This document shows positions 36,816 to 48,554 of a stretch of DNA of 64,000 nt, piece by piece (position 1 is the first letter of the stretch; each line of letters begins with the position of its first letter). The stretch is from Sphingobium sp. YR768. GTDB lineage: Bacteria; Pseudomonadota; Alphaproteobacteria; Sphingomonadales; Sphingomonadaceae. Location: contig NZ_FOGE01000006.1 in the NCBI RefSeq assembly GCF_900111125.1, forward strand, positions 124,001 to 188,000. Reading direction: 5' to 3'. The notes beneath the pieces were generated by a model, which saw only the letters and a program-made list of their open reading frames with translations, was not told the origin of the DNA and did no database searches. A program made the translations under genes and the position numbers.

Positions 36816-38681
36816 TCAGGACGGATCGCTCAGATAGAGCGGCATCGAATCCTCCCATTTGCTGTCGGTCAGCAGGCGCTTGTTCGATCCGTCCGCGTTC
36901 ATCACATAGATCTGGCCATATTGCTGGAAGGTCTGGTCATAGAGCGCCGCTTCGTCGCGGAAGCCATGTTCCGACCCGCTCCACATGATCCGCCCGTCCG
37001 GCGACCAGACCGCATGGCCGTCGCTCGACGGATGGGTGGTCGCGCGAAACAGGCCGGTGCCGTCCGGCTTGATCGTGTAGATATCGAAATTGCCGTCCTC
37101 GCGCTTGCGGGTGAAGACGATGCGCTTGCCGTCGGGCGACCAGCCGGGGAGATTGTCCATCCCCTGCGTCAGCACCCGCGTCTTGCGCGTGTCGAGGTTC
37201 AGAACGCGCAGCCCCTTCTCCGTCTCGCTCCAGACGCGATAGACCAGTTCCTTGCCATCGGCCGAGTAGCTGGGGAAACCGGAATGGGTCGTGCCGTCGG
37301 TCAGTTGCTCCGCGCCGCTGCCGTCGCGACGGACGCGCCACAGCGCGGCGGTCATCTTGTCGCGCTCGGCGAACCAATAGCCCAGGCCAAAGGCGATCCA
37401 CTGGCCGTCCGGAGACCAGCAGGGCTGGAAGGCGCCGGCAAGGCCCATCTGCACCTTCTTTTCGTCCAGGCCATTGCCACTGGATTCGAAGACCTTGCGC
37501 TTCTCCGACCCATCGGGCCGCATCACCCAGACCGAACTGTTGCCCAGCTGCTTTTCGGTGAAGACGATCCAGCCGTCCCGCGACAGCAGCGGGAAGACAT
37601 CGACATGCTGATAGTCATAATCCTTGTCCCAGCTGAACAAGGGCTTGTACAGCGGCCGCACCGGCTTGAACGCGACCTTCTCATAGATCACCGACTTGCC
37701 GTCCGGGGTCCAACTCGGCGCACGGATGAAGGTCTGTTTCACTGCGGGGCGATCGGACGTATAGGCCAGCCCTTCATTGGGGCCATATTTCACCAGATAG
37801 CCGATCTCGCTATTGCTCAGAAATTGCGGCTGGAGCTTGAGGTCGGTGCCGCTCGTATGCTCCGTCCGCTCGCCGGTCGCGACATCGACCGACACGATCT
37901 GCGAATAGGCTTTCCCCACATAATTGGGCCGGCGTGCGCCCCATGTCGCCTCGACCGTCATTTCGTAAAAGACGATGCGCTTGCCGTCCGGCGACCATTT
38001 GGGCGAACCGAGGCAATAGCCGGGCTTGGACGCGACCTTGCGGAATCCGGTGCCATCGGGCTTGATGACATAGATGCTCAGTTCCTGGGTATGCTCCCAG
38101 CCCCTGCCCCCGTCATGGCCGGTCCATGTCGTGTTGCGATCGCTGGAAAAGGCGATCCACTTGCCGTCCGGCGACCATTGCGGGCGGAAATAGCAGTCGG
38201 GCATATCCTTCGTGCCCCGCACTTCGCCGATGCCGGTCAACTGCCTGACGCGGCCGGTGAACAGGTCCTGCAACCAGATATTGGCGCGATAGCCGTCCCG
38301 GGTCGACACGAAGGCCAGCGTGCGCCCGTCGGGTGAAAGGACTGCTGCGTCATCCATGCTGTCGGTGGTGACGACCGGAGCGATGCCGGTGCCATCAGGC
38401 CGAGCGCGGAAAATATCCGATTGCCCGTCACCACGCCGTTCCGACGTGAACAACAGCCACTGTCCGTCGGGCGAGAGCGATCCATTATATTCATAGCCCG
38501 TATCGACCAGCAGCTTGCGTTCGTTGCTGCCGTCCAGATTGGCGATCATCAGTTGCGAAAGGGACGGCGCGATGCGGTTCATCAGCATCACCCCCTTGCG
38601 GCCCAGCGGCACGTCGACCGCCCGCGCCGCCCCGGCCGCCAGTGCGCCCAGCGACAGTCCCATAAAATATCTGCGATTCAT
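36816..38681 (-). CDS. Tat-exported beta-propeller protein with PD40 repeats (TolB-like)
   Basis: A 621-aa protein. The start after GGAGCAGGAATG gives MNRRYFMGLSLGALAAGAARA, a twin-arginine-type leader. At least nine PD40/WD40-like motifs with the core SPDG or TPDG are spread along the chain (LSPDGQWLLF, WSPDGKWIAFSS, WTPDGKSVIY and similar), so it should fold as two periplasmic propellers. No C-terminal peptidase triad is visible, so it is not a full dipeptidyl-peptidase. Function unknown; a ligand-binding or scaffold role is possible. It lies 61 nt downstream of the TPP enzyme gene on the same strand. Confidence 0.78.
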   Translation of the reverse strand: MNRRYFMGLSLGALAAGAARAVDVPLGRKGVMLMNRIAPSLSQLMIANLDGSNERKLLVDTGYEYNGSLSPDGQWLLFTSERRGDGQSDIFRARPDGTGIAPVVTTDSMDDAAVLSPDGRTLAFVSTRDGYRANIWLQDLFTGRVRQLTGIGEVRGTKDMPDCYFRPQWSPDGKWIAFSSDRNTTWTGHDGGRGWEHTQELSIYVIKPDGTGFRKVASKPGYCLGSPKWSPDGKRIVFYEMTVEATWGARRPNYVGKAYSQIVSVDVATGERTEHTSGTDLKLQPQFLSNSEIGYLVKYGPNEGLAYTSDRPAVKQTFIRAPSWTPDGKSVIYEKVAFKPVRPLYKPLFSWDKDYDYQHVDVFPLLSRDGWIVFTEKQLGNSSVWVMRPDGSEKRKVFESSGNGLDEKKVQMGLAGAFQPCWSPDGQWIAFGLGYWFAERDKMTAALWRVRRDGSGAEQLTDGTTHSGFPSYSADGKELVYRVWSETEKGLRVLNLDTRKTRVLTQGMDNLPGWSPDGKRIVFTRKREDGNFDIYTIKPDGTGLFRATTHPSSDGHAVWSPDGRIMWSGSEHGFRDEAALYDQTFQQYGQIYVMNADGSNKRLLTDSKWEDSMPLYLSDPS

Positions 38682-38742
38682 CATTCCTGCTCCAATAAAG
38701 TCCATCATAGAACCGGATCGCATCTGTCGGCGACCTCCCTCC

Positions 38743-40440
38743 TCATCCCATCCATTTGCTGACCGGCACGGCCGACTGCTCCAGCGGCTGTGCGATCACG
38801 TCGATCAGCGTGGGTCCGTAATGGGCCATGGCCTGCCGCACGACCCCGTCCAGTTCGGCCGGATCGCGCACCGTCCAGGCCTTCACGCCATAGGCCTCCG
38901 CAATCCGGGCATGATCCGTGCGCGTGAAATCGACCGAAAAATAGCGTTCGCCATAGCCATCCTTCTGGCTCGCCTTGATCCAGCCGAAAGAGGCGTTGGA
39001 AAAGACGATCATGGTGATCGGCAGCCCCTTGCGCACCATCGTTTCCATTTCACCCACGGCAAAGCCGAAACTGCCATCGCCCATCACCGCCACGACCTTG
39101 CGGTCCGGCGCCCCGATCTGCGCCCCGATCGAGGCCGGGAGCGAGAAGCCGAGCGCGCCATGCGCCCGGTTGGTGATGAAGCGGCCGCCGGTGGAATTGA
39201 ACTGATAATGGCCGGAGAAATAGGGACAGGGCGTGCCCGGATCAGCCACGATGATCGCATCGGCGGGCAAGGCCGCCTGCAAGGCGGCGAGCACCCGCTC
39301 GGGCCGGATCGGCGTGTCGGTCGATGCGGCCAACCGGTCGAACCTGGCCCGCTTGGCTGCCTTCAGGCCGGCCAGCCGTTCCGCCGCGCCGCTATGCAGC
39401 CGCGCGACGGCCAGCCGCCGTTCGATCTCGATCTTCAGCGCCGACAGGCAGAGCAGCGCATCCCCGACAATCCCCGCCTCGACCCGGTAATTGCCCGAAA
39501 CGACCATAGGATCGATGTCGATATGGACGATCGGCATACCGCGCGACGGCACCGTGCCATGTTCCGTAGTGGTCGACCCCGCCCGGCATCCGACGAAGAT
39601 CACGGTGTCAGCGTCTGATATGGCCGCGCGCGTTTCGTCCGTGCCGCCATTGGCGCCGACCACGCCCACGGCCAGCGGATGATCGTCGGCAATCACGCCA
39701 TGGCCGCTGACGGTGGAGGCGACGGGCGCATCGAGTATCTCGGCCAGTTCTCTCAGCACATCGCACGCACCCGACAGGATGACCCCGCCGCCGCAGATGA
39801 AGGCAGGGCGCCCGGCGGCCAGCATCACATCAGCCGCCGCTGCGATCAGGTCCGGGTCCGGGCCGGTGCGATAGGCGGGGAAACAGCCATGGCGTGGATC
39901 GGCCCAGACATCCGCCGCGTCGACCATCTGCTTTTGCAGGTCATAGGGCAGGCCGATATGCGCCGCCCCCGGCCGCCCCGTCGTCGTCGCGCGAAAGGCG
40001 GTGCGGAAGATATGCGGAATCTGGCTGACATGATCGACCACGGCATTCCATTTGGTCAGCGGCGCAAACAAAGCGCGCTGGTCCAGTTCGGTCAGCGGAT
40101 AGCGGCCACGCGCCGTCACCGGCACGTCGGAGGTGATGGAGAGCAGCGCGACCGAACTTTCGTTCGCCTCGATCACGCCGGGCAGGATATAGGTCGCCCC
40201 GCCCCCGCTCGGCCCCTCGCACACGCCCACGCGGCCCGTCACCCGCGCATAGGCATCCGCCATATAGGCCGCGCTTCGCTCGTCGCGGGTCAGCACATGC
40301 TCCATGCCATGGTCCAGCCGGCACAGGGCATCGTAGAAAGGCAGGCTGGTGTCGCCGCACAGACCAAAGATATGGCGCACGCCATGCGCCTGAAGCGTGC
40401 GAACGGCGGCCTCGGCCCCGGTCAGGCTGTCGACGCTCAT
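38743..40440 (-). CDS. Thiamine-diphosphate-dependent enzyme (acetolactate-synthase-like)
   Basis: A 565-aa TPP enzyme with the three-domain layout. The N-terminal pyrimidine domain carries the catalytic Glu54 in TRDERSAAYMADAYAR, the central domain has the Rossmann-like VSGHGVIADDHPLAVG, and the C-terminal domain has MGDGSFGFAVGEMETM, the Mg-ThDP motif. It matches the acetolactate synthase / benzoylformate decarboxylase-type family, but no specific substrate can be assigned. It precedes the propeller gene on the - strand and may be co-transcribed with it. Confidence 0.8.
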   Translation of the reverse strand: MSVDSLTGAEAAVRTLQAHGVRHIFGLCGDTSLPFYDALCRLDHGMEHVLTRDERSAAYMADAYARVTGRVGVCEGPSGGGATYILPGVIEANESSVALLSITSDVPVTARGRYPLTELDQRALFAPLTKWNAVVDHVSQIPHIFRTAFRATTTGRPGAAHIGLPYDLQKQMVDAADVWADPRHGCFPAYRTGPDPDLIAAAADVMLAAGRPAFICGGGVILSGACDVLRELAEILDAPVASTVSGHGVIADDHPLAVGVVGANGGTDETRAAISDADTVIFVGCRAGSTTTEHGTVPSRGMPIVHIDIDPMVVSGNYRVEAGIVGDALLCLSALKIEIERRLAVARLHSGAAERLAGLKAAKRARFDRLAASTDTPIRPERVLAALQAALPADAIIVADPGTPCPYFSGHYQFNSTGGRFITNRAHGALGFSLPASIGAQIGAPDRKVVAVMGDGSFGFAVGEMETMVRKGLPITMIVFSNASFGWIKASQKDGYGERYFSVDFTRTDHARIAEAYGVKAWTVRDPAELDGVVRQAMAHYGPTLIDVIAQPLEQSAVPVSKWMG

Positions 40441-42958
<2,518 letters not shown>

Positions 42959-42965
42959 AACGTCA

Positions 42966-42995
42966 CCGGCTGGCTTGCAGTTGCGAGCCAGCCGG
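42966..42995. terminator. Bidirectional terminator between katG and the LysR gene
   Basis: CCGGCTGGCT (42966-42975) and AGCCAGCCGG (42986-42995) are a perfect 10-bp stem around a 10-nt loop. It lies between convergent stops (42958 and 42997). Confidence 0.6.
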
Positions 42996-42996
42996 A

Positions 42997-43926
42997 TCAG
43001 ACGTCGCTCATACCATCTGCTTCGCGATCATCCTGGCCCAGCGCGACAAACTGGTCGAGCAGCCACGATGCGGCCGGCCCCGGTGGTGTATCGCGCCGCC
43101 ATATGCCGGAAAATCGATAGGTGCCGCCGGGATGATCGGGCATGACGAGCTGCACCAGCGTCCCCGCCACCAGATCGGCCTCGATCATCGGCAGCGGCAT
43201 GTTGCCCCAGCCAATTCCCTCGCGCAGCAGCGCATGCTTCGCGCCCAAATCGGCGAGACGCCATGTCTTGGGGCTGCTGACGGAAAAGTCGCGTCCCTCG
43301 GTGAAGCGCGACCGGTCGGTCAGCACCAACTGGGTATAATCCCGCCCTGCCCCCGGCACGATCGCGTCCATCCGGCCCAGCGGATGGTCCGGCGCGGCCA
43401 CGGGCACCATCGGCACCAGCCCCGCCGCCATGCTTTCAATCCCTTCGACACCGGCGGACAGCGGCCCTGAAATGCCGATCACCGCGCCCCGGTCCAGCAC
43501 CATGGCAGTGATCGCGCCCAGCGCTTCGGCATGGAGGCGCAATTGCACCGTGGGGAATTCCCGTGCAAAGGCGCGCAGCACCCTGCCCAGCCGGTCGGCG
43601 GGCAGCATCACGTCGATGGCGATATTGACCTCCGCCTCCAGCCCGTCGAGCAACCCCTTCACCTTGGCTCGCAGCCCATCCATGCCATGCGATATGCTAC
43701 GCACTTCCGCCAACAACGCGCGACCGGCGACGGTAAGTTGCGGCTTGCGCGTCCCTTCCCGCTCGAACAGCAGCAGGCCCAGTTGCGCCTCCAGATTGGC
43801 GATGCCATAGCTGATCACCGACACCGCCCGGTTGAGCGTGCGCCCAGCGGCGGCAAAACTGCCCGTGTCGACGATCGTCAGGAATATGCGCAACTGGTCG
43901 AAAGTCGGCGTACCGGGATTATTCAC
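42997..43926 (-). CDS. LysR-family transcriptional regulator
   Basis: A 309-aa LTTR. The winged helix-turn-helix is at the N-terminus (LRIFLTIVDTGSFAAAGRTLNRAVSVISYGIANLE, split at residues 12-46), and the effector domain follows. The chosen GTG start (43926) has GAGGAAATCG upstream; the ORF extension to 44004 has no such site. It is divergent from the pirin gene, and a TTCGA-N5-TCGAA dyad spans its own start region, so regulation of itself and of the pirin is likely. Effector unknown. Confidence 0.85.
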   Translation of the reverse strand: MNNPGTPTFDQLRIFLTIVDTGSFAAAGRTLNRAVSVISYGIANLEAQLGLLLFEREGTRKPQLTVAGRALLAEVRSISHGMDGLRAKVKGLLDGLEAEVNIAIDVMLPADRLGRVLRAFAREFPTVQLRLHAEALGAITAMVLDRGAVIGISGPLSAGVEGIESMAAGLVPMVPVAAPDHPLGRMDAIVPGAGRDYTQLVLTDRSRFTEGRDFSVSSPKTWRLADLGAKHALLREGIGWGNMPLPMIEADLVAGTLVQLVMPDHPGGTYRFSGIWRRDTPPGPAASWLLDQFVALGQDDREADGMSDV

Positions 43927-43928
43927 TT

Positions 43929-43943
43929 TTCGATTTCCTCGAA
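43929..43943. promoter_or_regulatory. Dyad in front of the LysR gene
   Basis: TTCGATTTCCTCGAA, a 5-5-5 inverted repeat overlapping the LysR ribosome-binding region. It has the T-N11-A spacing typical of LTTR boxes and may be an autoregulatory operator. Confidence 0.35.
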
Positions 43944-44042
43944 CATAACGCCCTATTTTATCTCTCTGATCGGGAAAGTGTGCAAGGTCTAAAGACGGTT
44001 CCAACGCGAGGCGGCATTCCGCCCCCGCATGGAGACACGACC

Positions 44043-44741
44043 ATGATCGAACTTCGTCCTTTCGACAGCCTCGGCGGCGCCAACCATGGCTGGCTCGACG
44101 CCAAGCATCATTTTTCCTTCGCCGGCTATCATGATCCCAAGCGCACCCATTGGGGCAATCTGCGCGTCTGGAATGACGACACGATTGCGCCGAACACGGG
44201 CTTCCCGCCGCATCCGCACCGCGACATGGAAATCATCACCTATGTGCGCGAAGGCGCGATCACGCATGAGGACAGCCTGGGCAACAAAGGCCGTACCGAA
44301 GCGGGCGACGTTCAGGTGATGAGCGCGGGCACCGGCGTTCGCCATTCGGAATATAATCGCGAAGATGTGACGACGAAGATCTTCCAGATCTGGATCATCC
44401 CCACCCGGCAGGGCGAAGCGCCCAGTTGGGGTGCCCGCCCCTTTCCCAAGGGCGATCGCGCCGGCCATTTCGTGACGCTGGCGTCGGGATATGACAATGA
44501 CAATGACGCGCTGGCCATCCGCACCGATGCGCGGATCGTCGCTGCATCGCTCAAGGCAGGCGAAAGCGCCGAATATCCCATCGGGCGCGATCGCAAGGCC
44601 TATCTGGTGCCCGCCACCGGCGCGATCCAGATCGACGATGTCCGCGTCAACGCCCGCGATGGCGCCGCGATCAGCGACATCGACGTGATCCGCGTCACCG
44701 CGATCGAAGATAGCGAGATCGTTCTGGTCGACGCGGCCTGA
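44043..44741 (+). CDS. Pirin-family protein (quercetinase-like cupin)
   Basis: A 232-aa bicupin. The N-terminal cupin contains the metal site GFPPHPHRDMEIITYV (His residues near 57, 59 and 60) and the later HEDSLGNKG and GTGVRHSEYN, matching YhhW/pirin proteins, some of which have quercetinase activity. The first residue is after ATGGAGACACGACC, a weak site. Divergent from the LysR gene. A role in flavonoid breakdown would fit the distant rhamnosidase/glucosidase locus, but pirins are also stress regulators. Confidence 0.85.
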   Translation: MIELRPFDSLGGANHGWLDAKHHFSFAGYHDPKRTHWGNLRVWNDDTIAPNTGFPPHPHRDMEIITYVREGAITHEDSLGNKGRTEAGDVQVMSAGTGVRHSEYNREDVTTKIFQIWIIPTRQGEAPSWGARPFPKGDRAGHFVTLASGYDNDNDALAIRTDARIVAASLKAGESAEYPIGRDRKAYLVPATGAIQIDDVRVNARDGAAISDIDVIRVTAIEDSEIVLVDAA

Positions 44742-44747
44742 TCAAGT

Positions 44748-44780
44748 TGCGGGGAGCCTGATGCATTCAGGCTCCCCGCA
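44748..44780. terminator. Terminator between pirin and DUF4198 genes
   Basis: A perfect 14-bp stem (44748-44761 with 44767-44780) with a 5-nt loop. It begins 7 nt after the pirin stop and 8 nt from the convergent DUF4198 stop. Confidence 0.8.
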
Positions 44781-44787
44781 TCATTCT

Positions 44788-45420
44788 TCAATCGTTGACG
44801 AAGGTCAGCGATGCCATGTGGTAGAGAGTGGATACTTTCTGCCCCGCGAGAGTCAGGTCGCCCTTTTCCTCATGGGTTGCCGACAGGATGAACCGACCCT
44901 TGTCTTTCAGCGGCAAGGTGACGCGGCCCTGCGCGTCGGTGGTGAAGCTCTTCGACCATTTGTCGGGCGAAATTACCGTCACCTTGGTCGCGGCCAGCGG
45001 CTTGCCGTCGCGCAGCAGGGTGAAGCTGTCGGCATGAGCGGCGGTCGGAACGATTTCCAGCGGCAGGCCTGCCTTGGCTTCCGCGCGACCGGCACGGGCG
45101 TAATAGATCACGCCCTCCTTCTTGCCCTCTTCGCCCCAAGGCACGAACACGCTGTCATCAATGACGCGGACGTCCCCGGCAGGCACGGCCACTTCGATAT
45201 AGCCCACCTTGCGGGTCTGTGCCGCGTGCGATGCGGGCACCAGACGCGGCGCTTTCAGCTTCTCGAACTCAGGATCGCCGCCCTCCGGCTGTACGTCGCC
45301 CGGTTCGCCCAGATAGATGCGCGCAGGGCCAGCGCCATCGCGCTCCACCCAGATTTCATGCGCCTGCGCGACCGAACCCAGGCCCAGCAGCACGGCCAGC
45401 AGCACCGACTGTTTCAGCAT
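44788..45420 (-). CDS. DUF4198 periplasmic protein
   Basis: A 210-aa secreted protein with a clear signal peptide ending VAQA/HEIW. The mature protein starts with HEIWVERDG and contains a Big-like beta fold (residues 120-200; KVTVISPDKWSKSFTTDAQGRVTLP), as in DUF4198 proteins linked to metal uptake. A Fur/Nur-like box (45491-45505) is 71 bp upstream, so metal-dependent control is likely. Partner transporter genes are not adjacent. Confidence 0.78.
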   Translation of the reverse strand: MLKQSVLLAVLLGLGSVAQAHEIWVERDGAGPARIYLGEPGDVQPEGGDPEFEKLKAPRLVPASHAAQTRKVGYIEVAVPAGDVRVIDDSVFVPWGEEGKKEGVIYYARAGRAEAKAGLPLEIVPTAAHADSFTLLRDGKPLAATKVTVISPDKWSKSFTTDAQGRVTLPLKDKGRFILSATHEEKGDLTLAGQKVSTLYHMASLTFVND

Positions 45421-45490
45421 CCCTCTTATCCTTCCTATCTTCGGCGCAAATCGCCGCCACCCGGCCGATTCGATACCGCTGTACAGCTAA

Positions 45491-45505
45491 TGCGACATAT
45501 TCGCA
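45491..45505. promoter_or_regulatory. Fur/Nur-like operator upstream of the DUF4198 gene
   Basis: TGCGACATATTCGCA matches the alpha-proteobacterial 7-1-7 metalloregulator box (TGCGAATNATTCGCA) in both outer half-sites. It is 71 bp upstream of the DUF4198 start. Confidence 0.55.
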
Positions 45506-45536
45506 ATTCCATGCGCACGAAGATAGGCGGCCAAAG

Positions 45537-46199
45537 CTAGGATAACGCTGCTTTGACGGCCTGAAGAATATCGTCTGCCTCCGGCCGGTCGAGCCAGTCG
45601 GGGCTGACTTGCAGCCATAGCAACTCCCGCCCCGGCCCGACAATGGCGACCGCCGGTTGCGGCAATGCCCAGCTTCCCGTTCCCGTCACGTCGCCGATCC
45701 AGCCGGATGGCGGTGGCGATGGCTGATCATCGGGTTCGAAGGTGATGCCCAGATGATGGGCAAGCCCATTGTCCCGATCCGTCGCCACCCTGAAGGGCAA
45801 GGCATGGCGCGTCCTGATCTCGCGCAGCGCATCCGCTTTCTGCGGGCTGAGCGCGACCAGCCGAACGCCCTTGGCTGCGAGCGCAGGGAAGAGCTGTTCG
45901 GCATAATAGGGCAAGGCAAGGTTACAGGCCGGGCAATTGGCGAAGCGGAAATAGATCAGTACCGCCGGGCCATCTGCCGTCAGCGTGTCCAGCGACAGGC
46001 TGCCCCCGTCGACATCGTCGAAATCCGTGGGTGGCAGGATAGACCCCGCCTGCGCCACTGCCGCCGGATCGAACCGATCGACCAGTATCTGGCGCTGGCG
46101 GGCGTTGGCGGCCAGTTGCGCGGCGGGCCAGCTCCGTACCCGTTCCGCCTGCAGCGCGGCAAAACGGTCCTTGAGCGTTGCGGTGAGAAGTGTCGCCAT
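45537..46199 (-). CDS. Thioredoxin-fold redoxin (AhpC/TSA-like)
   Basis: A 220-aa protein starting with the second ATG after AAGGAGATC. The thioredoxin fold begins near residue 65 and the redox site is CPAC at 89-92 in YFRFANCPACNLA. The N-terminal 60 residues are helical. It resembles AhpC/TSA-type peroxiredoxin-like proteins that keep a CxxC instead of one peroxidatic Cys, so thiol-disulfide exchange is likelier than classical peroxidase activity. It faces the gene at 46293 across a 93-bp gap that holds only the ribosome binding site. Confidence 0.78.
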   Translation of the reverse strand: MATLLTATLKDRFAALQAERVRSWPAAQLAANARQRQILVDRFDPAAVAQAGSILPPTDFDDVDGGSLSLDTLTADGPAVLIYFRFANCPACNLALPYYAEQLFPALAAKGVRLVALSPQKADALREIRTRHALPFRVATDRDNGLAHHLGITFEPDDQPSPPPSGWIGDVTGTGSWALPQPAVAIVGPGRELLWLQVSPDWLDRPEADDILQAVKAALS

Positions 46200-46292
46200 C
46201 ATGATCTCCTTACGGTCCGGATCATAGTGAAGCGCCCCACCGCCCCGCGCCAATGAGTGTTGCCCGGCCTATGTCGATGAATCTTTATAGTT

Positions 46293-47642
46293 TCATGCCG
46301 CGTCACGACGGGCCGAAGGGGCGTGGTGGCGGCTCGCCGGAATGGTGAGGCCCAGATTGCCGCGCAGCGTATCCGCCTCATATTCTGTACGGAACAGGCC
46401 CCGATCCTGAAGGATGGGTATCACTTCCTGCACGAAGCGCCTGAACTGCGCCGGATGGCCCAGATGGACGTTGAGGCCATCCAATGCACGCCCTTCGAAC
46501 CAGCGCTGGATTTCATTGGCAACTGTCTCCGCCGATCCGACAAAGGGGCTGCCACGACCGGCGCGAACCCGTTCCACCGCCTGCCGCAGGGTCAGCCCCT
46601 GCTCGACGGCAAGATCAGTGACCTTCTTCGCCTGCGTGTAGAAGCTGCTCTTGGCATGCTCCAGCGCCTCGATCGGGAAAGGCGCATCGGGATCATATTG
46701 GCGGAAATCATGCCAGCCAAAGGGGCGGCCGAATTCGGCGAGGGCCTGATCGAAGCTTTGGTCTACACTGCGATAATGCTGCTGGATTGCCTGTGCGTCC
46801 GCATCGGTATCGCCCACATAGACGGAGAAGCCGGGCAGGATGACGATCTGATCGGGATCGCGGCCTTGACGCACGGCGCGCCCCTTCAGGTCGGCATAGA
46901 AGGCCTGCCCCTGTTCGATCGTGGCGGCATGGGTGAAGATAGCGTCAGCGATGGTCGCGCCCAGATCACGCCCCTGATCGCTGTCGCCCGCCTGGAAGAT
47001 GACCGGCTCCCCCTGCGGCGACCGCTGGAGGTTAAGCGGCCCGACCACCTGAAAAAATTCGCCATCATGATCCAGCCGGTGCAGCTTGTCGGCGTCAAGG
47101 AACTGGCCGGTCGCGCGGTCGCGGACCAGCGCGCCCTCTTCCCAGCTCGACCAAAGGCCCCGGGCGACGTCGAGGAACTCGACCGCGCGGCGATAACGAG
47201 TGTCATAGTCAAAATGTTCGGGCAGGCTGAAATTGCCCGCGGTCCCTGCGTCCCCACTGGTCACGACATTCCATCCCGCACGCCCCTTGCTGATCAGGTC
47301 GAGCGAGGCGAAACGGCGGGCCAGATTGAAGGGATCATTATAGGATGTCGTCAGCGTGCCGACCAGACCGATCCGGCTGGTGGCCACGGCCAGCGCGGAC
47401 AGCAAGGTCAGCGGTTCCAGCCGGTTGAGATAGTGCGGCGGCGAATGGGCCGTGATGAACTGGCTGTCGACGATGAAGACGAGGTCGAACTTGGCCGCCT
47501 CCGCCTGACGCACCACATCGATATACCAGTCGATACTGACGCTGGCGTCGACCGGAATGTCGGTGTCCAGCCAGCGATTGCTGTCGCCGGGGCCACCGAC
47601 ACCCGTGGGAACGAGGCCGAGTTTGAGCTGACGCTGCGTCAT
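46293..47642 (-). CDS. LLM-class FMNH2-dependent monooxygenase (NtaA/SnaA/DszA-type)
   Basis: A 449-aa bacterial-luciferase-fold enzyme. The N-terminal RQLKLGLVPTGVGG, the central WNVVTSGDAGTAGNF and the flavin region VIFQAGDSDQGRDLG are typical of the nitrilotriacetate/dibenzothiophene-sulfone monooxygenase branch. These enzymes use reduced FMN from a separate reductase. It lies 18 nt after the aldolase gene and is likely co-transcribed. The substrate (a sulfone, sulfonate or amino-polycarboxylate) is unknown. Another LLM enzyme (SsuD) is encoded to the right. Confidence 0.85.
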   Translation of the reverse strand: MTQRQLKLGLVPTGVGGPGDSNRWLDTDIPVDASVSIDWYIDVVRQAEAAKFDLVFIVDSQFITAHSPPHYLNRLEPLTLLSALAVATSRIGLVGTLTTSYNDPFNLARRFASLDLISKGRAGWNVVTSGDAGTAGNFSLPEHFDYDTRYRRAVEFLDVARGLWSSWEEGALVRDRATGQFLDADKLHRLDHDGEFFQVVGPLNLQRSPQGEPVIFQAGDSDQGRDLGATIADAIFTHAATIEQGQAFYADLKGRAVRQGRDPDQIVILPGFSVYVGDTDADAQAIQQHYRSVDQSFDQALAEFGRPFGWHDFRQYDPDAPFPIEALEHAKSSFYTQAKKVTDLAVEQGLTLRQAVERVRAGRGSPFVGSAETVANEIQRWFEGRALDGLNVHLGHPAQFRRFVQEVIPILQDRGLFRTEYEADTLRGNLGLTIPASRHHAPSARRDAA

Positions 47643-47660
47643 GCAAAATATCCTTGGAAA

Positions 47661-48452
47661 TCAGATGTCGTAACCGGGCGCCTGACGCTGCGCCTTGCGC
47701 AGGGCGGCTTCCCAGACGAGGTCGTAATGGGATTTGGCGCCTTCCACCGGCTTGCGCTCCCGGCTCATCTGGCGGCGCACTTCCTCCTGTGCTTCCTCGG
47801 GCGCGATCAGCACCTTGTCGCGGCCGATGCTGAGGCTGCGCACCTGCGTCTTGCAGGCTTCCTCCAGATGATAGATGCCGCTGAACGCCTCACCCGGCGT
47901 CGATCCGATCGCCAGCGTGCCATGGTTGCGCAACAGCATGATCTTCGTGTCGCCAAGGTCCGCGACGATGCGTTCCCGCTCATCGAGATTGAGCGCGACC
48001 CCTTCATAATCATGATAGGACAGGCGCGGGATCAGCGACAAGGCGCGCTGGTTGAGCGGCAGCAGTCCTTCGGCATGGGCCGACACGGCCATGCCGTCAG
48101 CGCTGTGGAAATGGGCGATATAATGGGCATCGTCGCGCGCGCCATGGATCGCGGAATGGATCACATAGCCGGCATAGTTGATGCCATAGTCGCTCTCGCC
48201 GATCACATTGCCGTCCAGATCGACCTTGACCAGGCTGGACGCGGTGATTTCATCGAACATCAGGCCAAAGGGATTGATCAGGAAATGATGATCCGGCCCC
48301 GGCACCCGCGCAGAGATATGGGTGTAGATGAAATCATCCCAGCCATAGAGGGCGGACAGGCGATAGAAAGCGGCGAGGTCGACGCGAACCTTCCATTCCG
48401 CTTCGCTGATGCCGGACTGACGAAACCGATCGTCTTTCAAAACTGTGGCCAT
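47661..48452 (-). CDS. Class II aldolase/adducin family protein
   Basis: A 263-aa protein. The zinc-binding motif is IAHFHSADG (HxH, near residue 113) with a third His in LLRNHGTLAIG, typical of fuculose/ribulose-type aldolases. The start after GCAAAGGAGCATATCC is good. It precedes the LLM monooxygenase on the same strand and could process its product, for example by retro-aldol cleavage. No substrate is assigned. Confidence 0.82.
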   Translation of the reverse strand: MATVLKDDRFRQSGISEAEWKVRVDLAAFYRLSALYGWDDFIYTHISARVPGPDHHFLINPFGLMFDEITASSLVKVDLDGNVIGESDYGINYAGYVIHSAIHGARDDAHYIAHFHSADGMAVSAHAEGLLPLNQRALSLIPRLSYHDYEGVALNLDERERIVADLGDTKIMLLRNHGTLAIGSTPGEAFSGIYHLEEACKTQVRSLSIGRDKVLIAPEEAQEEVRRQMSRERKPVEGAKSHYDLVWEAALRKAQRQAPGYDI

Positions 48453-48554
48453 GGATATGCTCCTTTGCGAGCATGTCTAGAGAGGCAACAGGCCGCCGCC
48501 CAATGAGAATGTCTGAAGTGTCGGCAAGCGCTGCTAATGCCGGGATGCGATTGC

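Noticed and set aside
46323..48506. + strand frame opposite the LLM monooxygenase and aldolase genes
   Set aside because: It spans two well-supported - strand genes with family motifs, so a real + strand gene is very unlikely.
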